Positions 53,771-62,448 of a DNA stretch of 64,000 nucleotides are shown here, piece by piece. The position numbers and the translations under genes were made by a program. This stretch comes from JAITWN01 sp050486285 (GTDB taxonomy: Bacteria; Pseudomonadota; Gammaproteobacteria; SZUA-140), in contig JBJHCZ010000001.1 of the NCBI GenBank assembly GCA_050486285.1, forward strand, positions 186,001-250,000, given 5' to 3'. Below the pieces are notes generated by a model, which saw only the letters and a list, made by a program, of their open reading frames with translations, had not been told where the DNA came from and searched no databases. Position 1 is the first letter of the stretch, and the number at the start of each line of letters is the position of its first letter.

Positions 53771-55006
53771 ATGAAGACCAACAGGAGTCAGGTGGGTGCG
53801 CTGTCATTCCGGCTGATCGCACCGGTCGTGGTTTCCTTGCTCGTATTGTCCGCCGCACTGTGGTACTGGCAGTTGCCCCCGGTGGCGCCGGCCTACGAAG
53901 TCAGGCACGAGAATCTGACCCAGCAAATCGTCGCCAGCGGTCGAGTCGTTTCCGCTTCCCGAATTCTCGTCGGCAGCGAGCGGATCGGGGTGGTGACCCG
54001 GCTCGTGGTGCGCGAAGGCCAGCATGTCGGCGCAGGCGATGTTCTACTGATGCTCGACTCGGATGAGCCCGAGGCCCATGTCCGCGAGGGGCGCGCTGCA
54101 CTGGAACGCCTGCGCAGCTCGCTCAGGCCGCAGGCCGAAGCGGCGCTGGCGGATGCCAGGGCACAGATGGAACAGGCGCAGCGGGAGCACGCCCGGGCGC
54201 TAGCGCTGTTCGAACGCGGGCTGATCGCGACCGAGGCGGTGGAGCAGGCTGCGGAACGTGAGATCATCACTCGCGCCGCAGCCGATGGCGCCGGACACAG
54301 GTATCGGGCGCTGTCGCCCGGCGGCGTCGAGGAGACGTTACTGAGCGAGCAACTGGCTGCAGCGGAGGCCGCCCTCGACAAGTCGGTGATCCGTGCACTG
54401 GTATCCGGCACGGTACTCGTCCATCACGTCGAGGCGGGCGACCTGGTACAGCCGGGCAAGGTGTTGCTCGAGATCGGACGCGACGACGGCACCGAACTGC
54501 TCGTGCATTTCGATGAACGTCACCTCGGCAGGTTTGCGGCAGGGCAGCGGGCGAGGTGCGTGGCCGATGCCTTTCCCGACCGGCAGTTCGAGGCCGTCCT
54601 CAGTTTCATCGCCCCGGCCATCGACCCCGCCAGGGGCACGGTCGACATCCGCTTCCTGATTCCTGACGAGCCGGTATTCCTGCGCGAAGATATGACCGTG
54701 TCGGTCAATGTCGAAACCGGCCGCAGCGACAATGCCCTGGTGATTCCGAACGATGCGTTGATACGGGTGTCCGGCGCCGATGGGGCGGTATACAGGCTCG
54801 TAAGTGGACGCGTCGAAGAGGTCGCCGTGAGGCTCGGATTGCGCGGGCTCGCCGGTACCGAGATCCGTGAAGGCCTGTCCGCCGGCGATGTGATCCTCGC
54901 CGATCGTACACTGACGCCGGGTCAGCGCGTACGCGCGCGCATGATCGATCAGCCTCCGGCGTCTGCCGGAGCGGGTAGCGGGGAATTCCCCAGGCTGGCC
55001 GAGTGA
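53771..55006 (+). CDS. HlyD/MacA-family periplasmic adaptor subunit
   Basis: This membrane fusion protein has 411 residues. One N-terminal helix (LIAPVVVSLLVLSAALWYW) is followed by barrel-sandwich halves around a coiled-coil hairpin (LRSSLRPQAEAALADARAQMEQAQREHARAL split about 113-170), beta-barrel, and VIPNDALIRV in the membrane-proximal domain. It lies directly upstream of a MacB-type permease and an ATPase. The start has AGGA 6 nt upstream. The cargo is unknown. Confidence 0.92.
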   Translation: MKTNRSQVGALSFRLIAPVVVSLLVLSAALWYWQLPPVAPAYEVRHENLTQQIVASGRVVSASRILVGSERIGVVTRLVVREGQHVGAGDVLLMLDSDEPEAHVREGRAALERLRSSLRPQAEAALADARAQMEQAQREHARALALFERGLIATEAVEQAAEREIITRAAADGAGHRYRALSPGGVEETLLSEQLAAAEAALDKSVIRALVSGTVLVHHVEAGDLVQPGKVLLEIGRDDGTELLVHFDERHLGRFAAGQRARCVADAFPDRQFEAVLSFIAPAIDPARGTVDIRFLIPDEPVFLREDMTVSVNVETGRSDNALVIPNDALIRVSGADGAVYRLVSGRVEEVAVRLGLRGLAGTEIREGLSAGDVILADRTLTPGQRVRARMIDQPPASAGAGSGEFPRLAE

Positions 55007-56217
55007 CCCCGATGTGGCTCGAGTGGCACATCGCAGTCCAGTTGCTGCGTGAAAGCAGGACACAGACCGCGCTGATGGTGATTGGCATCATGGTCGGCTC
55101 GGCGGTGGTGGTGTTCATCAGCGCCCTGATTGGCGGGTTGCAGGCCAACATCATCGAACGCACCCTCGGAACCCAGGCCCACATCCGCATACTGCCGCCG
55201 GAGGAGATCAACATCGTGCTTCCCCTGGATGAGCCGGCAAGGCTGCCGCTGATCCTGGAGGACCGGCGCCCCCAGCGGCTGCGATCCATCAGCAACTGGC
55301 AGGCGATCGTGGAACTGCTTGACGGCTGGCCGGACATCATGGCGGTATCTCCAGTCGCCTCCGGGCCTGCCTTCGCAGTGCAAGGGGACGCCAACCGCCC
55401 TGTTACCCTGATCGGCGCCGATGCCGACAGGCTGCGCATACTGATGCCGATCGCTGCTCATATCGTCGATGGCAGCTACCGGTTGGCGCCTGGCGAGGCG
55501 GTGATCGGCAGTCAGCTTGCCTCCGATCTCGGTCTCGATGCCGGCGCCCGCCTGCGTCTCGTGACTGCGGGAGAGGGTGGCGCGGTGATGACGGTAGCCG
55601 GCATTTTCGATATCGGGGTGCGTGACATCGACAGTCGTTTCGTTTATCTGGATTTCGACGAGGCGCGGACTCTCCTCGACCTGCCCGGCGGCGCCACGGC
55701 TATCGAGCTGGCAATCAAAGGGGTATTTGAAGCAGAGATCATGGCGCAACGCATTGGTGCGATGACCGGGCAACGCAGCGAGAGCTGGATGGAAACCAAT
55801 GCCCGCTTGCTCAATGCCCTCCGTTCCCAGACCCTGTCGACCCGGATGATCCGCCTGTTCGTATCGCTGTCGGTGGTGTTCGGGATTGCCAGCGTGTTCG
55901 CGGTAAGCGTCGTCCAGCGCACCCGGGAAATCGGCATACTGCGCGCGATGGGCATCAGCCGCCGTCGTATCCTCAACGTGTTCCTCGTCCAGGGCGCGCA
56001 ACTGGGATTGATCGGCGCCGGATTCGGCTGTCTGCTTGGTTATGGTCTGCTGCAGGGGTTCAACGTCTTCGGGCCGCGTTTATTCGTGGCCGGATTCAGT
56101 CCGTGGCTGGTGCCGCTGACCCTGCTGCTTGCCACCGGTGCGGGAGTGGCCGCCGCTGCCGGACCGGCCATCCACGCGGCGCGTCTCGATCCGGCGGTTG
56201 CCATTCGCCATGACTGA
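55003..56217 (+). CDS. MacB/FtsX-type ABC transporter permease
   Basis: This four-helix permease of 404 residues has a first helix near the N-terminus (TALMVIGIMVGSAVVVFISAL), a large periplasmic domain (about 45-265), and the three-helix FtsX segment with QRTREIGILRAMGISRRRIL and a final HAARLDPAVAIRHD. The start is GTG, overlapping the adaptor stop; its end overlaps the ATPase start by 8 nt. The separate ATPase gene makes it a three-gene MacAB-like system. Confidence 0.93.
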   Translation: MTPMWLEWHIAVQLLRESRTQTALMVIGIMVGSAVVVFISALIGGLQANIIERTLGTQAHIRILPPEEINIVLPLDEPARLPLILEDRRPQRLRSISNWQAIVELLDGWPDIMAVSPVASGPAFAVQGDANRPVTLIGADADRLRILMPIAAHIVDGSYRLAPGEAVIGSQLASDLGLDAGARLRLVTAGEGGAVMTVAGIFDIGVRDIDSRFVYLDFDEARTLLDLPGGATAIELAIKGVFEAEIMAQRIGAMTGQRSESWMETNARLLNALRSQTLSTRMIRLFVSLSVVFGIASVFAVSVVQRTREIGILRAMGISRRRILNVFLVQGAQLGLIGAGFGCLLGYGLLQGFNVFGPRLFVAGFSPWLVPLTLLLATGAGVAAAAGPAIHAARLDPAVAIRHD

Positions 56218-56941
56218 TCCGGCGGTCGAGGTGCTGCGCCTGGCGCAGGTATGCAAGTCGTATGATATCGGTACGCCTGTCGAGAACGAGGTACTGCACC
56301 GCATCGATCTCTGCCTTGATTGCCGCGATTTCGCCAGCCTGACCGGTCCTTCAGGTTCGGGGAAAAGCACTCTCCTCAATCTGATCGGGTTGCTCGATAC
56401 GCCGACGGCTGGCGAGTTGTCCTTGCTGGGGGCGCCGACCAGCGCGATGAACGACAGGGAGCGGACCGAACTGCGGGGTGGCGTCATCGGCTTCGTATTC
56501 CAGTTTCACCATCTGATCCCGGCTTTCACCGTGCTCGACAATGTGCTGATGCCGCTGATGATCCGGCAAGGCAGGCCGACCGCCGTGATGATCGACCAGG
56601 CACGCGGCCTGCTTGCCGAAACCGGCCTGGAGCGGTTCGCCGGGCGCTACCCGAACGAGCTGTCAGGCGGCCAGCAGCAGCGGGTGGCTATCGCCCGCGC
56701 GTTGATCTCCGGGCCGGTGCTGTTGCTGGCTGATGAACCCACCGGTAACCTCGACAGTGCCAGCGCCGATGAGGTCATGGATCTCTTCCAGCGCTTCAAC
56801 CGCGACCGGGGATGCGCAGTGCTGATCGTCAGCCATGACCCGCGGATATCGGCGCGCTGCAGACGCGTCATCGAACTGGTCGACGGCCGCATCATAGGCG
56901 ATCGCAGAACGGAAGACGATGCGGCGACGGGGTTACGCTGA
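56210..56941 (+). CDS. MacB/LolD-type ABC transporter ATPase
   Basis: This protein of 243 residues shows Walker A GPSGSGKST, Q-loop with FQFHHLIPAFTVLDNVLMPL, signature LSGGQQQRVAIARAL, Walker B LLLADEPTGNLD and H-loop VSHDPR. FHHLIPAF recalls LolD, but the partner is a MacB-like permease. It overlaps the permease gene. It ends the island's plus-strand operon. Confidence 0.94.
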   Translation: MTDPAVEVLRLAQVCKSYDIGTPVENEVLHRIDLCLDCRDFASLTGPSGSGKSTLLNLIGLLDTPTAGELSLLGAPTSAMNDRERTELRGGVIGFVFQFHHLIPAFTVLDNVLMPLMIRQGRPTAVMIDQARGLLAETGLERFAGRYPNELSGGQQQRVAIARALISGPVLLLADEPTGNLDSASADEVMDLFQRFNRDRGCAVLIVSHDPRISARCRRVIELVDGRIIGDRRTEDDAATGLR

Positions 56942-56991
56942 ACCGGCACTGGCATCCCGTTACCCGAACGGCGCCGGCACGCCGGCGGCAC

Positions 56992-57020
56992 TGTAACCGG
57001 CACGCGAATAGCAGTAGAAT
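56992..57020 (+). promoter_or_regulatory. Duplicated cytochrome promoter at the right island edge
   Basis: TGTAAC (56992-56997) and TAGAAT (57015-57020), spacer 17, then 7 nt to the ATG at 57028, matching the arrangement at 43393-43430. It probably now drives the truncated gene and the M48 peptidase behind it. Confidence 0.5.
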
Positions 57021-57027
57021 GCATCCG

Positions 57028-57153
57028 ATGAATCCGCGTGCCACCTTCACCGTTCTGTTATGCGCCTGTCTGCTGTCCGCGGTCGGCTGCAGCCGCGAGG
57101 GCTTCGCTGGCGCCTCGGCGAAGCGCGATGCCGCCGTCGCACATTCGCCATGA
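57028..57153 (+). pseudogene. Truncated copy of the lipoprotein cytochrome gene (41 codons)
   Basis: It encodes MNPRATFTVLLCACLL then SAVGCSREGFAGASAKRDAAV and a short end. The left cytochrome reads MNPRSLVLLV then GCSREDFGGTSAKRGAAVEHE: homologous over ~38 residues, keeping the lipobox but losing the haem site. The junction runs from codon ~37 straight into sequence that in the left copy lies after the stop, consistent with an internal deletion of about 290 nt. TGA overlaps the M48 start (ATGA), so it could still serve as a translated leader. Confidence 0.78.
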
Positions 57154-57956
57154 CCTCACTCTCCAGGATTGTACTGATCGTTGCACTGGCGCTGGCGACT
57201 GCCTGCGCAACCTCGCCGACCGGGCGCAAGCAGCTGACCCTGATTCCGGAATCCCAGATGGCGTCGATGGGCGTGCAGGCCTTCACCCAGATGCGCGAGG
57301 ACACTCCGGCGGTCGCGGAGGCGTCACTCGATACCTATGTCCAGTGCGTCGCGCGCGCGATCATCGCGGTGCCGGAAGTACAGCGCTGGAGCACGGACTG
57401 GGAGGTCGTCGTGTTCGATGACGGGCAGATCAACGCCTTCGCGCTGCCGGGCGGCAAGATCGGCGTCTATCGGGGGCTGCTGACGGTCGCCGAGACGCCG
57501 GGTCAGCTCGCCGCGGTGATCGGGCACGAGGTCGGGCATGTGCTTGCGCGCCACGGCAACGAGCGGGTGTCCCAGCACTTCGCGGTGGGACAGACGCTGG
57601 CGCTGGTCGAGGCCTGGATGGCTGCCGGCAACCGCGCGCATCGCGAATCGGCGATGGCTGCGCTGGGGCTCGGCGCGCAGGTCGGCGTGCTGTTGCCGTT
57701 CAGCCGCAGCCATGAGAGCGAGGCCGACGAGATCGGCCAGGAACTGATGGCGCGCGCCGGGTTTGATCCCGCCGAGGCGGTCGCGCTGTGGCGCAACATG
57801 GCAAAGGCGGGCGGCGGCGGTCCCGAATTCCTGTCGACTCATCCCGCGCACGAGACGCGCATTCGCGACCTGCAGGCCGGGGTCGAGAAATTCGGCGGAC
57901 TCTATCGCGATGCGCGCGCCGCGGGGCGGCGCCCCGATTGCCGGCCGCCGGCATGA
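57150..57956 (+). CDS. M48 family metalloprotease lipoprotein (LoiP/YggG-like)
   Basis: This outer-membrane-associated zinc protease has 268 residues. A lipobox (ATAC) puts the lipidated Cys at C19. The zinc motif is HEVGH (126-130) and the third ligand is E191 in SHESEAD. THPAHETRIRDL near the end is typical of this family. It starts inside the stop of the truncated cytochrome gene, so its original upstream neighbour was probably the full cytochrome gene. Confidence 0.93.
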   Translation: MTSLSRIVLIVALALATACATSPTGRKQLTLIPESQMASMGVQAFTQMREDTPAVAEASLDTYVQCVARAIIAVPEVQRWSTDWEVVVFDDGQINAFALPGGKIGVYRGLLTVAETPGQLAAVIGHEVGHVLARHGNERVSQHFAVGQTLALVEAWMAAGNRAHRESAMAALGLGAQVGVLLPFSRSHESEADEIGQELMARAGFDPAEAVALWRNMAKAGGGGPEFLSTHPAHETRIRDLQAGVEKFGGLYRDARAAGRRPDCRPPA

Positions 57957-58150
57957 GTGCCGCGGGCCGTGGCCGGCCCGCCGGCTGAGGTCCGTGCTGA
58001 GGAATCTGCTCCAACGCACTGAACTGATAAAAAATCATTCCGAACAAAGTCTTCTTTGCACCCCTCTGGTCGCGAGCCGCCGGATCGGCAATAATTGTCG
58101 GCACACGAACCGCAGTCACCGACCACGATCAACGAGAGGGGATCACGGCC
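57957..58150. other. Gap between the M48 gene and the DUF6316 gene
   Basis: A GC-rich hairpin-prone stretch follows the M48 stop (around 57963-57980, GGGCC and GGCCC arms). I see no gene and no clear promoter; AGAGGGG 11 nt before the next ATG is a good ribosome site. Confidence 0.35.
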
Positions 58151-58378
58151 ATGTCGACAGTCACGCAAGCATCCCCGATCCGCGTCGTTCACCAGACCTG
58201 GGTACGCAGTGAGCGGGTGTTCTACCTCGACCCCTCCGAGAATTCTGTGGACGGCTGGTTCTTCAAGGTTCGCGGTCCGCGCTATTTCGGTCCGTATACG
58301 AGTCGCGGAGAGGCCGACCGCGCCCTGCGGCGCATCATCAGCGATTACCAGGCATCGAACGAAACCAGCGGACGCTGA
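58151..58378 (+). CDS. DUF6316 small conserved protein
   Basis: This 75-residue soluble protein contains the compact pattern VRSERVFYLDPSENSVDGWFF followed in the second half by KVRGPRYFGPYTSRGEADRAL, which fits the small DUF6316 group of gammaproteobacteria. It has no signal peptide. AGAGGGG lies 11 nt before the ATG. Function is unknown. Confidence 0.82.
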   Translation: MSTVTQASPIRVVHQTWVRSERVFYLDPSENSVDGWFFKVRGPRYFGPYTSRGEADRALRRIISDYQASNETSGR

Positions 58379-58478
58379 TCGCGTGCACAGGGACCCCGCG
58401 CGGTTGCCCTGATCTTCCCCGGACCGTCGCCGATCGGCGACTGTTCATGTTCACTGTATCCTGCCCCTGGCTCAAGGC

Positions 58479-58507
58479 CTGACGTCAACGGCCGACTTCT
58501 GTATACT
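58479..58507 (+). promoter_or_regulatory. Promoter of the ATP-grasp/transglutaminase-like cluster
   Basis: CTGACG (58479-58484), a 17-bp spacer and TATACT (58502-58507), preceding the GTG at 58583 by about 70 nt. Confidence 0.6.
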
Positions 58508-58582
58508 GTCGAATTTCCGGCTCACCCGACTGTAGTCCGATCTCCGGTACGCAGCGTCTGCAAGCGATTTCAGGAAGAACAC

Positions 58583-59383
58583 GTGACGCGAGCATCATCG
58601 AGTTATTCATTCACCGCATTCGCCGTGCTGTTACTCACCGCCTGCGCGCCGGGGCATGTCCTGATCGATCGCGCCGATATCGACGGCATCGAGGATCGCC
58701 TCGATCGTCATGATGCCCGCCTGATCGATTTCGAGCAGGGCCAGACTGCCGCGAACGAACGCCTGTCCCTCGAGCAGAGGTTCTCGGCCGGCGCGCTGAT
58801 GCAGACGATGGTCGCGGAATTCGCGCGCCTGTCCTGCGATCCGGCGCCGATACCGGAATGCGCCGACGACGCCCGTACCGAGGCCGAGCCCGTCCGGCAA
58901 CAGGGCGGCCGTATCGTGCTGCAGATCAATGACCGGCAGGTCGTCGGCGGGACCGAGAAGGTGCTGCTGTCGCCGCCGGGGCTGGTGCTCGAGGCCCGCA
59001 TCGATACCGGCGCCGAATCGGCCTCGCTCGATGCCCGCGACATGCAGGAGTTCGAGCGTGACGGCAACCGCTGGGTGCGTTTCAGCCTGGTCGATCGCGA
59101 CTCCGGCAAGGCCTTCGTCATCGAGCGCCGCGTCGTCCGTCATGTGCGCATCCTGCAATCTTCCCAATCCTCCGCCGAGGAGGCCGAGCGCCGTCCGGTC
59201 GTCGAGTTTCGCCTGACGCTCGGTGAAGTGTCGCAGACCGCGGAATTCACGCTGTCCGATCGTTCGCATCTGAGCTTTCCGGTGCTGATCGGTCGCAACG
59301 TGCTGCAGGATCTCATGGTCGTCGATGTCGGGCGCAACCATATCGCGCCGCCACGCATCGTTCCCGCCGGTCGCGACGACTGA
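58583..59383 (+). CDS. Retropepsin-like 'ATP-dependent zinc protease' lipoprotein
   Basis: This predicted periplasmic lipoprotein of 266 residues has a lipobox ending at C21 (LLTAC), a short coiled-coil-like stretch (about 30-80), and a C-terminal aspartyl-protease-like domain with RIDTGAESASL (D141) and FPVLIGRNVL, the COG4067/RimB-type fold. The family name 'zinc protease' is historical; the motifs are retropepsin-like. GTG start at 58583. It heads a three-gene cluster with a transglutaminase-like membrane protein and an ATP-grasp ligase. Confidence 0.88.
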   Translation: MTRASSSYSFTAFAVLLLTACAPGHVLIDRADIDGIEDRLDRHDARLIDFEQGQTAANERLSLEQRFSAGALMQTMVAEFARLSCDPAPIPECADDARTEAEPVRQQGGRIVLQINDRQVVGGTEKVLLSPPGLVLEARIDTGAESASLDARDMQEFERDGNRWVRFSLVDRDSGKAFVIERRVVRHVRILQSSQSSAEEAERRPVVEFRLTLGEVSQTAEFTLSDRSHLSFPVLIGRNVLQDLMVVDVGRNHIAPPRIVPAGRDD

Positions 59384-59387
59384 AGCG

Positions 59388-60902
59388 ATGTCGCGGCCTC
59401 TGTTTTACGGCTTCATCCTCCTGATGATCGCCGTCGGTCTCGTCACCGCCTGGTTGCGACAGGCCGAGACCGGCATTCCGTTCCTGCCCGGCGAACAGAC
59501 GCCGGTGTGGATGGTCGAGGCGAGGGTCGATTTCACCGCCGATAACGGCCCGGTGCTGCTGAGTCTGAATATCCCGGACGACCCGCCGGGTTTTCGTGTC
59601 TTCATCGAGCAGACCGCGTCGCCGGGCTACGGCTTCTCGATCGTCGAGCATGACGGCCACCGGCGCGGCGAATGGTCGGTGCGCCAGGCCTCGGGCCGTC
59701 AGACCTTGTACTACAAGATCCAGGTGATCCCCGACCGCGATGTCACCGATCCGGTCGGCCTGGAATCACCGGCGGTCGGTGGCCCGGTCTTCTGGGAGCA
59801 ACCGGAAGCGACCGCGGCCGAGCAACTGCTCGCCAGCGCGCACGCGCGCTCGAGTACGCCGGAAAGCATGACCCGCGAATTGATCCGCGAGCTGTCTGCG
59901 GCCGATCCGTCGCAGAATGCCGCGCTGCTGCTGGCGAACCATCGCCGTGTCGCCCTGCTCGAACGACTGTTGACCCAGGCGGAGATTCCGGCGCGCGTCT
60001 CGATGGGGTTGTCGCTCGAGGATGCCCGCCGCAACCAGACCTTGACGCCGGTGATCGAGATCTTCGCGGACGGGCGCTGGGTGTTATTCGACCCGGTGAC
60101 GGGCCACCAGGGCAAGCCCGATAACCTGCTGTTGTGGCACCGCGGCGGACGCTCCCTGGTCGACCTGATCGGCGGCAGCGGCTCGCAGGTCAGCTTCTCG
60201 ATGATCCGTCAGACGGTGCCCGCGCTCGAACTCGCGCAGGCCCAGATCGATGAGGGCGGCTTCGGCCTGCTCAGCATCCATCGCCTGCCGATCGAGGAAC
60301 AGAGCGTCTTCAAACTGCTGCTGCTGTTGCCGATCGGCGCGCTGGTCACCGTCTTCATGCGCATCATGGTCGGCGTACGTACTTCCGGCACCTTCATGCC
60401 GATCCTGATCTCACTCGCGTTCCTGCAGACCTCGCTGATTCCCGGGCTGATCAACTTCGTCGCCATCGTTGCGCTCGGCTTGCTGCTGCGCAGTTATCTG
60501 TCCTATCTGAACCTGCTGCTGGTGGCGCGTATCGCGACGATCATCGTCATCGTGATCTTCATCATCGCGACGATGAGCCTGCTCGGCTACCAGCTCGGTT
60601 TCAATACCGGCATGACCGTCGCATTCTTCCCGATCATCATCATCGCGTGGACGATCGAGCGCATGTCGATCCTGTGGGAAGAGGAGGGGCCGTGGGAGGT
60701 GCTGGTACAGGGCAGCGGCAGCCTGCTGGTCGCGATCCTCGCCTACCTGCTGATGCAGCATCCGCTGGCCGGCCACCTGAGCTTCAACTTCCCGGAGCTC
60801 AACCTCGTGCTGATCGCGCTGATCATGCTGATGGGCCAGTACACCGGTTACCGCCTGCTCGAACTGCGCCGTTTCCGTGATGTCGAGGAAAACAGCCGGT
60901 GA
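59388..60902 (+). CDS. Inactive-transglutaminase fused to 7TM membrane protein (UUP1 family)
   Basis: This protein of 504 residues has an N-terminal helix, a periplasmic domain related to transglutaminases (about 30-280, with MTRELIRELSAADPSQNAALLL and GRWVLFDPVTGHQG), then around seven helices. The expected catalytic Cys is not seen, in line with the family being an inactive binding domain. The start at 59388 is 4 nt after the upstream stop; the stop overlaps the next start. Confidence 0.88.
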   Translation: MSRPLFYGFILLMIAVGLVTAWLRQAETGIPFLPGEQTPVWMVEARVDFTADNGPVLLSLNIPDDPPGFRVFIEQTASPGYGFSIVEHDGHRRGEWSVRQASGRQTLYYKIQVIPDRDVTDPVGLESPAVGGPVFWEQPEATAAEQLLASAHARSSTPESMTRELIRELSAADPSQNAALLLANHRRVALLERLLTQAEIPARVSMGLSLEDARRNQTLTPVIEIFADGRWVLFDPVTGHQGKPDNLLLWHRGGRSLVDLIGGSGSQVSFSMIRQTVPALELAQAQIDEGGFGLLSIHRLPIEEQSVFKLLLLLPIGALVTVFMRIMVGVRTSGTFMPILISLAFLQTSLIPGLINFVAIVALGLLLRSYLSYLNLLLVARIATIIVIVIFIIATMSLLGYQLGFNTGMTVAFFPIIIIAWTIERMSILWEEEGPWEVLVQGSGSLLVAILAYLLMQHPLAGHLSFNFPELNLVLIALIMLMGQYTGYRLLELRRFRDVEENSR

Positions 60903-61864
60903 TGTGGATCAATCCTCTGCGCCTGCGCAGGGCCGGCATTCTCGGGATGAACTGTCGCAACATCGACTTCATCGGCAGATACAACGACCGCAGGCGTTAT
61001 CCCCTGGTCGACGACAAGCTCAAGACCAAGCTGCTTGCCCATGAATACGGGCTGACGACGCCGTCGCTGCGCTTCGTGATCCGCAGCCAGCACGAGATCA
61101 GGCGGGTGGACAGCCGGCTCGCCGAGCTCGACGGTTTCGCGATCAAGCCGGCGCGCGGCTCGGGCGGCAAGGGCATACTGATCATCACCGGCCGGCGCGG
61201 CGAGCGCTTCGTCAAGGCCTCCGGCAAGGAGGTCAGCATCGATGACATCCGCCGCCACCTGTCGAACATCCTCGCCGGCCTGTATTCGCTGGCCGGTTCC
61301 CCCGATACCGCGATCATCGAGGATCTGATACGCCTGAGCCCGCGTTTCGACGGCTATTCCCACGAAGGGATCCCTGACGTCCGTATCATCGTCTTCAAGG
61401 GGTACCCGGTGATGGCGATGGTGCGCCTGTCGACGCATGCCTCCGACGGCAAGGCCAATCTGCACCAGGGCGCGATCGGCGTCGGGCTCGACATCGCGAC
61501 CGGGAGCGCCATACATGCCGTACAGTTCGGGCGCCGCGTGCGGGTGCATCCCGATACCGGCAAGCCGCTGAATGAAATCACGACGCCCGACTGGCCGGTG
61601 CTGCTGACGCTGGCGGCGCGCTGCTACGAGATGACCGGGCTCGGCTATATCGGCGCCGATCTCGTCCTCGACCGCAGCCAGGGCCCCGCGTTGCTTGAAC
61701 TCAACGCGCGGCCCGGCCTCGCGATCCAGATCGCGAACGGCTGCGGACTGCTGCCGCGCCTGCGCCATGTCGAATCGCTTGGCAACCGCGCCGAGCCGCC
61801 GGAAGTCCGCGTCGCCTGGGCGATGCGGGCCTTTGCCGGTCACGGCGACCCGGTAAGAGACTGA
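60902..61864 (+). CDS. RimK-like ATP-grasp amide ligase (alpha-L-glutamate ligase-related)
   Basis: This cytosolic ATP-grasp enzyme has 320 residues. The ATP-binding segment is FAIKPARGSGGKGI, the metal/product end LLELNARPGLAIQIANGCGL; IIVFKGYPVMAMVRL lies between. It resembles the 'alpha-L-glutamate ligase-related' group that couples amino acids through an acyl phosphate. Its overlap with the transglutaminase-like gene (TGATG) indicates a functional set. The substrate is unknown. A GTG at 60899 is the alternative start. Confidence 0.9.
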   Translation: MWINPLRLRRAGILGMNCRNIDFIGRYNDRRRYPLVDDKLKTKLLAHEYGLTTPSLRFVIRSQHEIRRVDSRLAELDGFAIKPARGSGGKGILIITGRRGERFVKASGKEVSIDDIRRHLSNILAGLYSLAGSPDTAIIEDLIRLSPRFDGYSHEGIPDVRIIVFKGYPVMAMVRLSTHASDGKANLHQGAIGVGLDIATGSAIHAVQFGRRVRVHPDTGKPLNEITTPDWPVLLTLAARCYEMTGLGYIGADLVLDRSQGPALLELNARPGLAIQIANGCGLLPRLRHVESLGNRAEPPEVRVAWAMRAFAGHGDPVRD

Positions 61865-61875
61865 GGAATCGCATC

Positions 61876-62424
61876 ATGAACATACTCGGCATTGCCGGCA
61901 GCCTTCGTGCCGCCTCGTGGAATGCGCGTCTGCTCGCGGAGGCCGCGGGCATGCTGCCTGAAGACGTCAAGCTCGAACGGCAGACCATCGGCGAACTGCC
62001 GCACTACAACGCCGACATCGACGGCGACCGCAAACCCGCCGCGGTCGCCACCCTGCGTGAACGCATCGAAGCGGCCGACGCGCTGCTGATTTTCACGCCG
62101 GAATACAACTACAGCATCCCGGGTACGCTCAAGAATGCGATCGACTGGGCCTCGCGGCCGGCCTATCAGTCGCCGCTGGCGCACAAGCCCGCCGGGATCA
62201 TCACCGCCTCCACCAGCGCGATCGGCGGCGCAAGGGCGCAGGCGCACCTGAAGCAGGTGCTGGCGAGCACGCTGTCGCCGGTCTACCCGGCGCCGGAACT
62301 CGCGCTGTCGGCGGTCGCCTCGCTGTTCGATGAGGCAGGCAAACTGACCGATACCGGCGCGCGCGAGCGACTGCAGCGCTATCTGAACGGCTTCGTCGCC
62401 TGGGTCCGCTCCCGGCCGCGCTGA
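61876..62424 (+). CDS. NADPH-dependent FMN reductase family protein
   Basis: This flavodoxin-fold oxidoreductase has 182 residues, with the FMN phosphate loop GIAGSLRAASWNARLL and the PEYNYSIPGTLKNAIDWASR segment typical of chromate/quinone/azo reductases such as ChrR/YieF. It follows the ATP-grasp gene by 11 nt, and so may belong to the same transcript, but its role is probably general quinone or metal reduction. Confidence 0.93.
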   Translation: MNILGIAGSLRAASWNARLLAEAAGMLPEDVKLERQTIGELPHYNADIDGDRKPAAVATLRERIEAADALLIFTPEYNYSIPGTLKNAIDWASRPAYQSPLAHKPAGIITASTSAIGGARAQAHLKQVLASTLSPVYPAPELALSAVASLFDEAGKLTDTGARERLQRYLNGFVAWVRSRPR

Positions 62425-62448
62425 GACGAGCGATCGGCAGGCGCGGCC

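Larger units (their letters stand above)
43831..57165. mobile_element. Putative 13.3-kb stress island with duplicated flanks
   Basis: The left edge (43831-43860) and right edge (57136-57165) match at 22 of 30 bases. On the left an intact cytochrome gene precedes a remnant of the M48 gene start; on the right a truncated cytochrome copy leads into an intact M48 gene. Genes inside (mgtA, mprF, glgP, ftsH, adaptor, permease, ATPase) differ from the flanks by eye in composition, mgtA being clearly less GC-rich. No integrase is present, so the mechanism of gain is inferred. Confidence 0.6.

Noticed and set aside
43831..57165. Prophage or classical integrative element
   Set aside because: No integrase, transposase, relaxase or phage genes are present, and the edges are not at a tRNA; treated as an island of uncertain mechanism.
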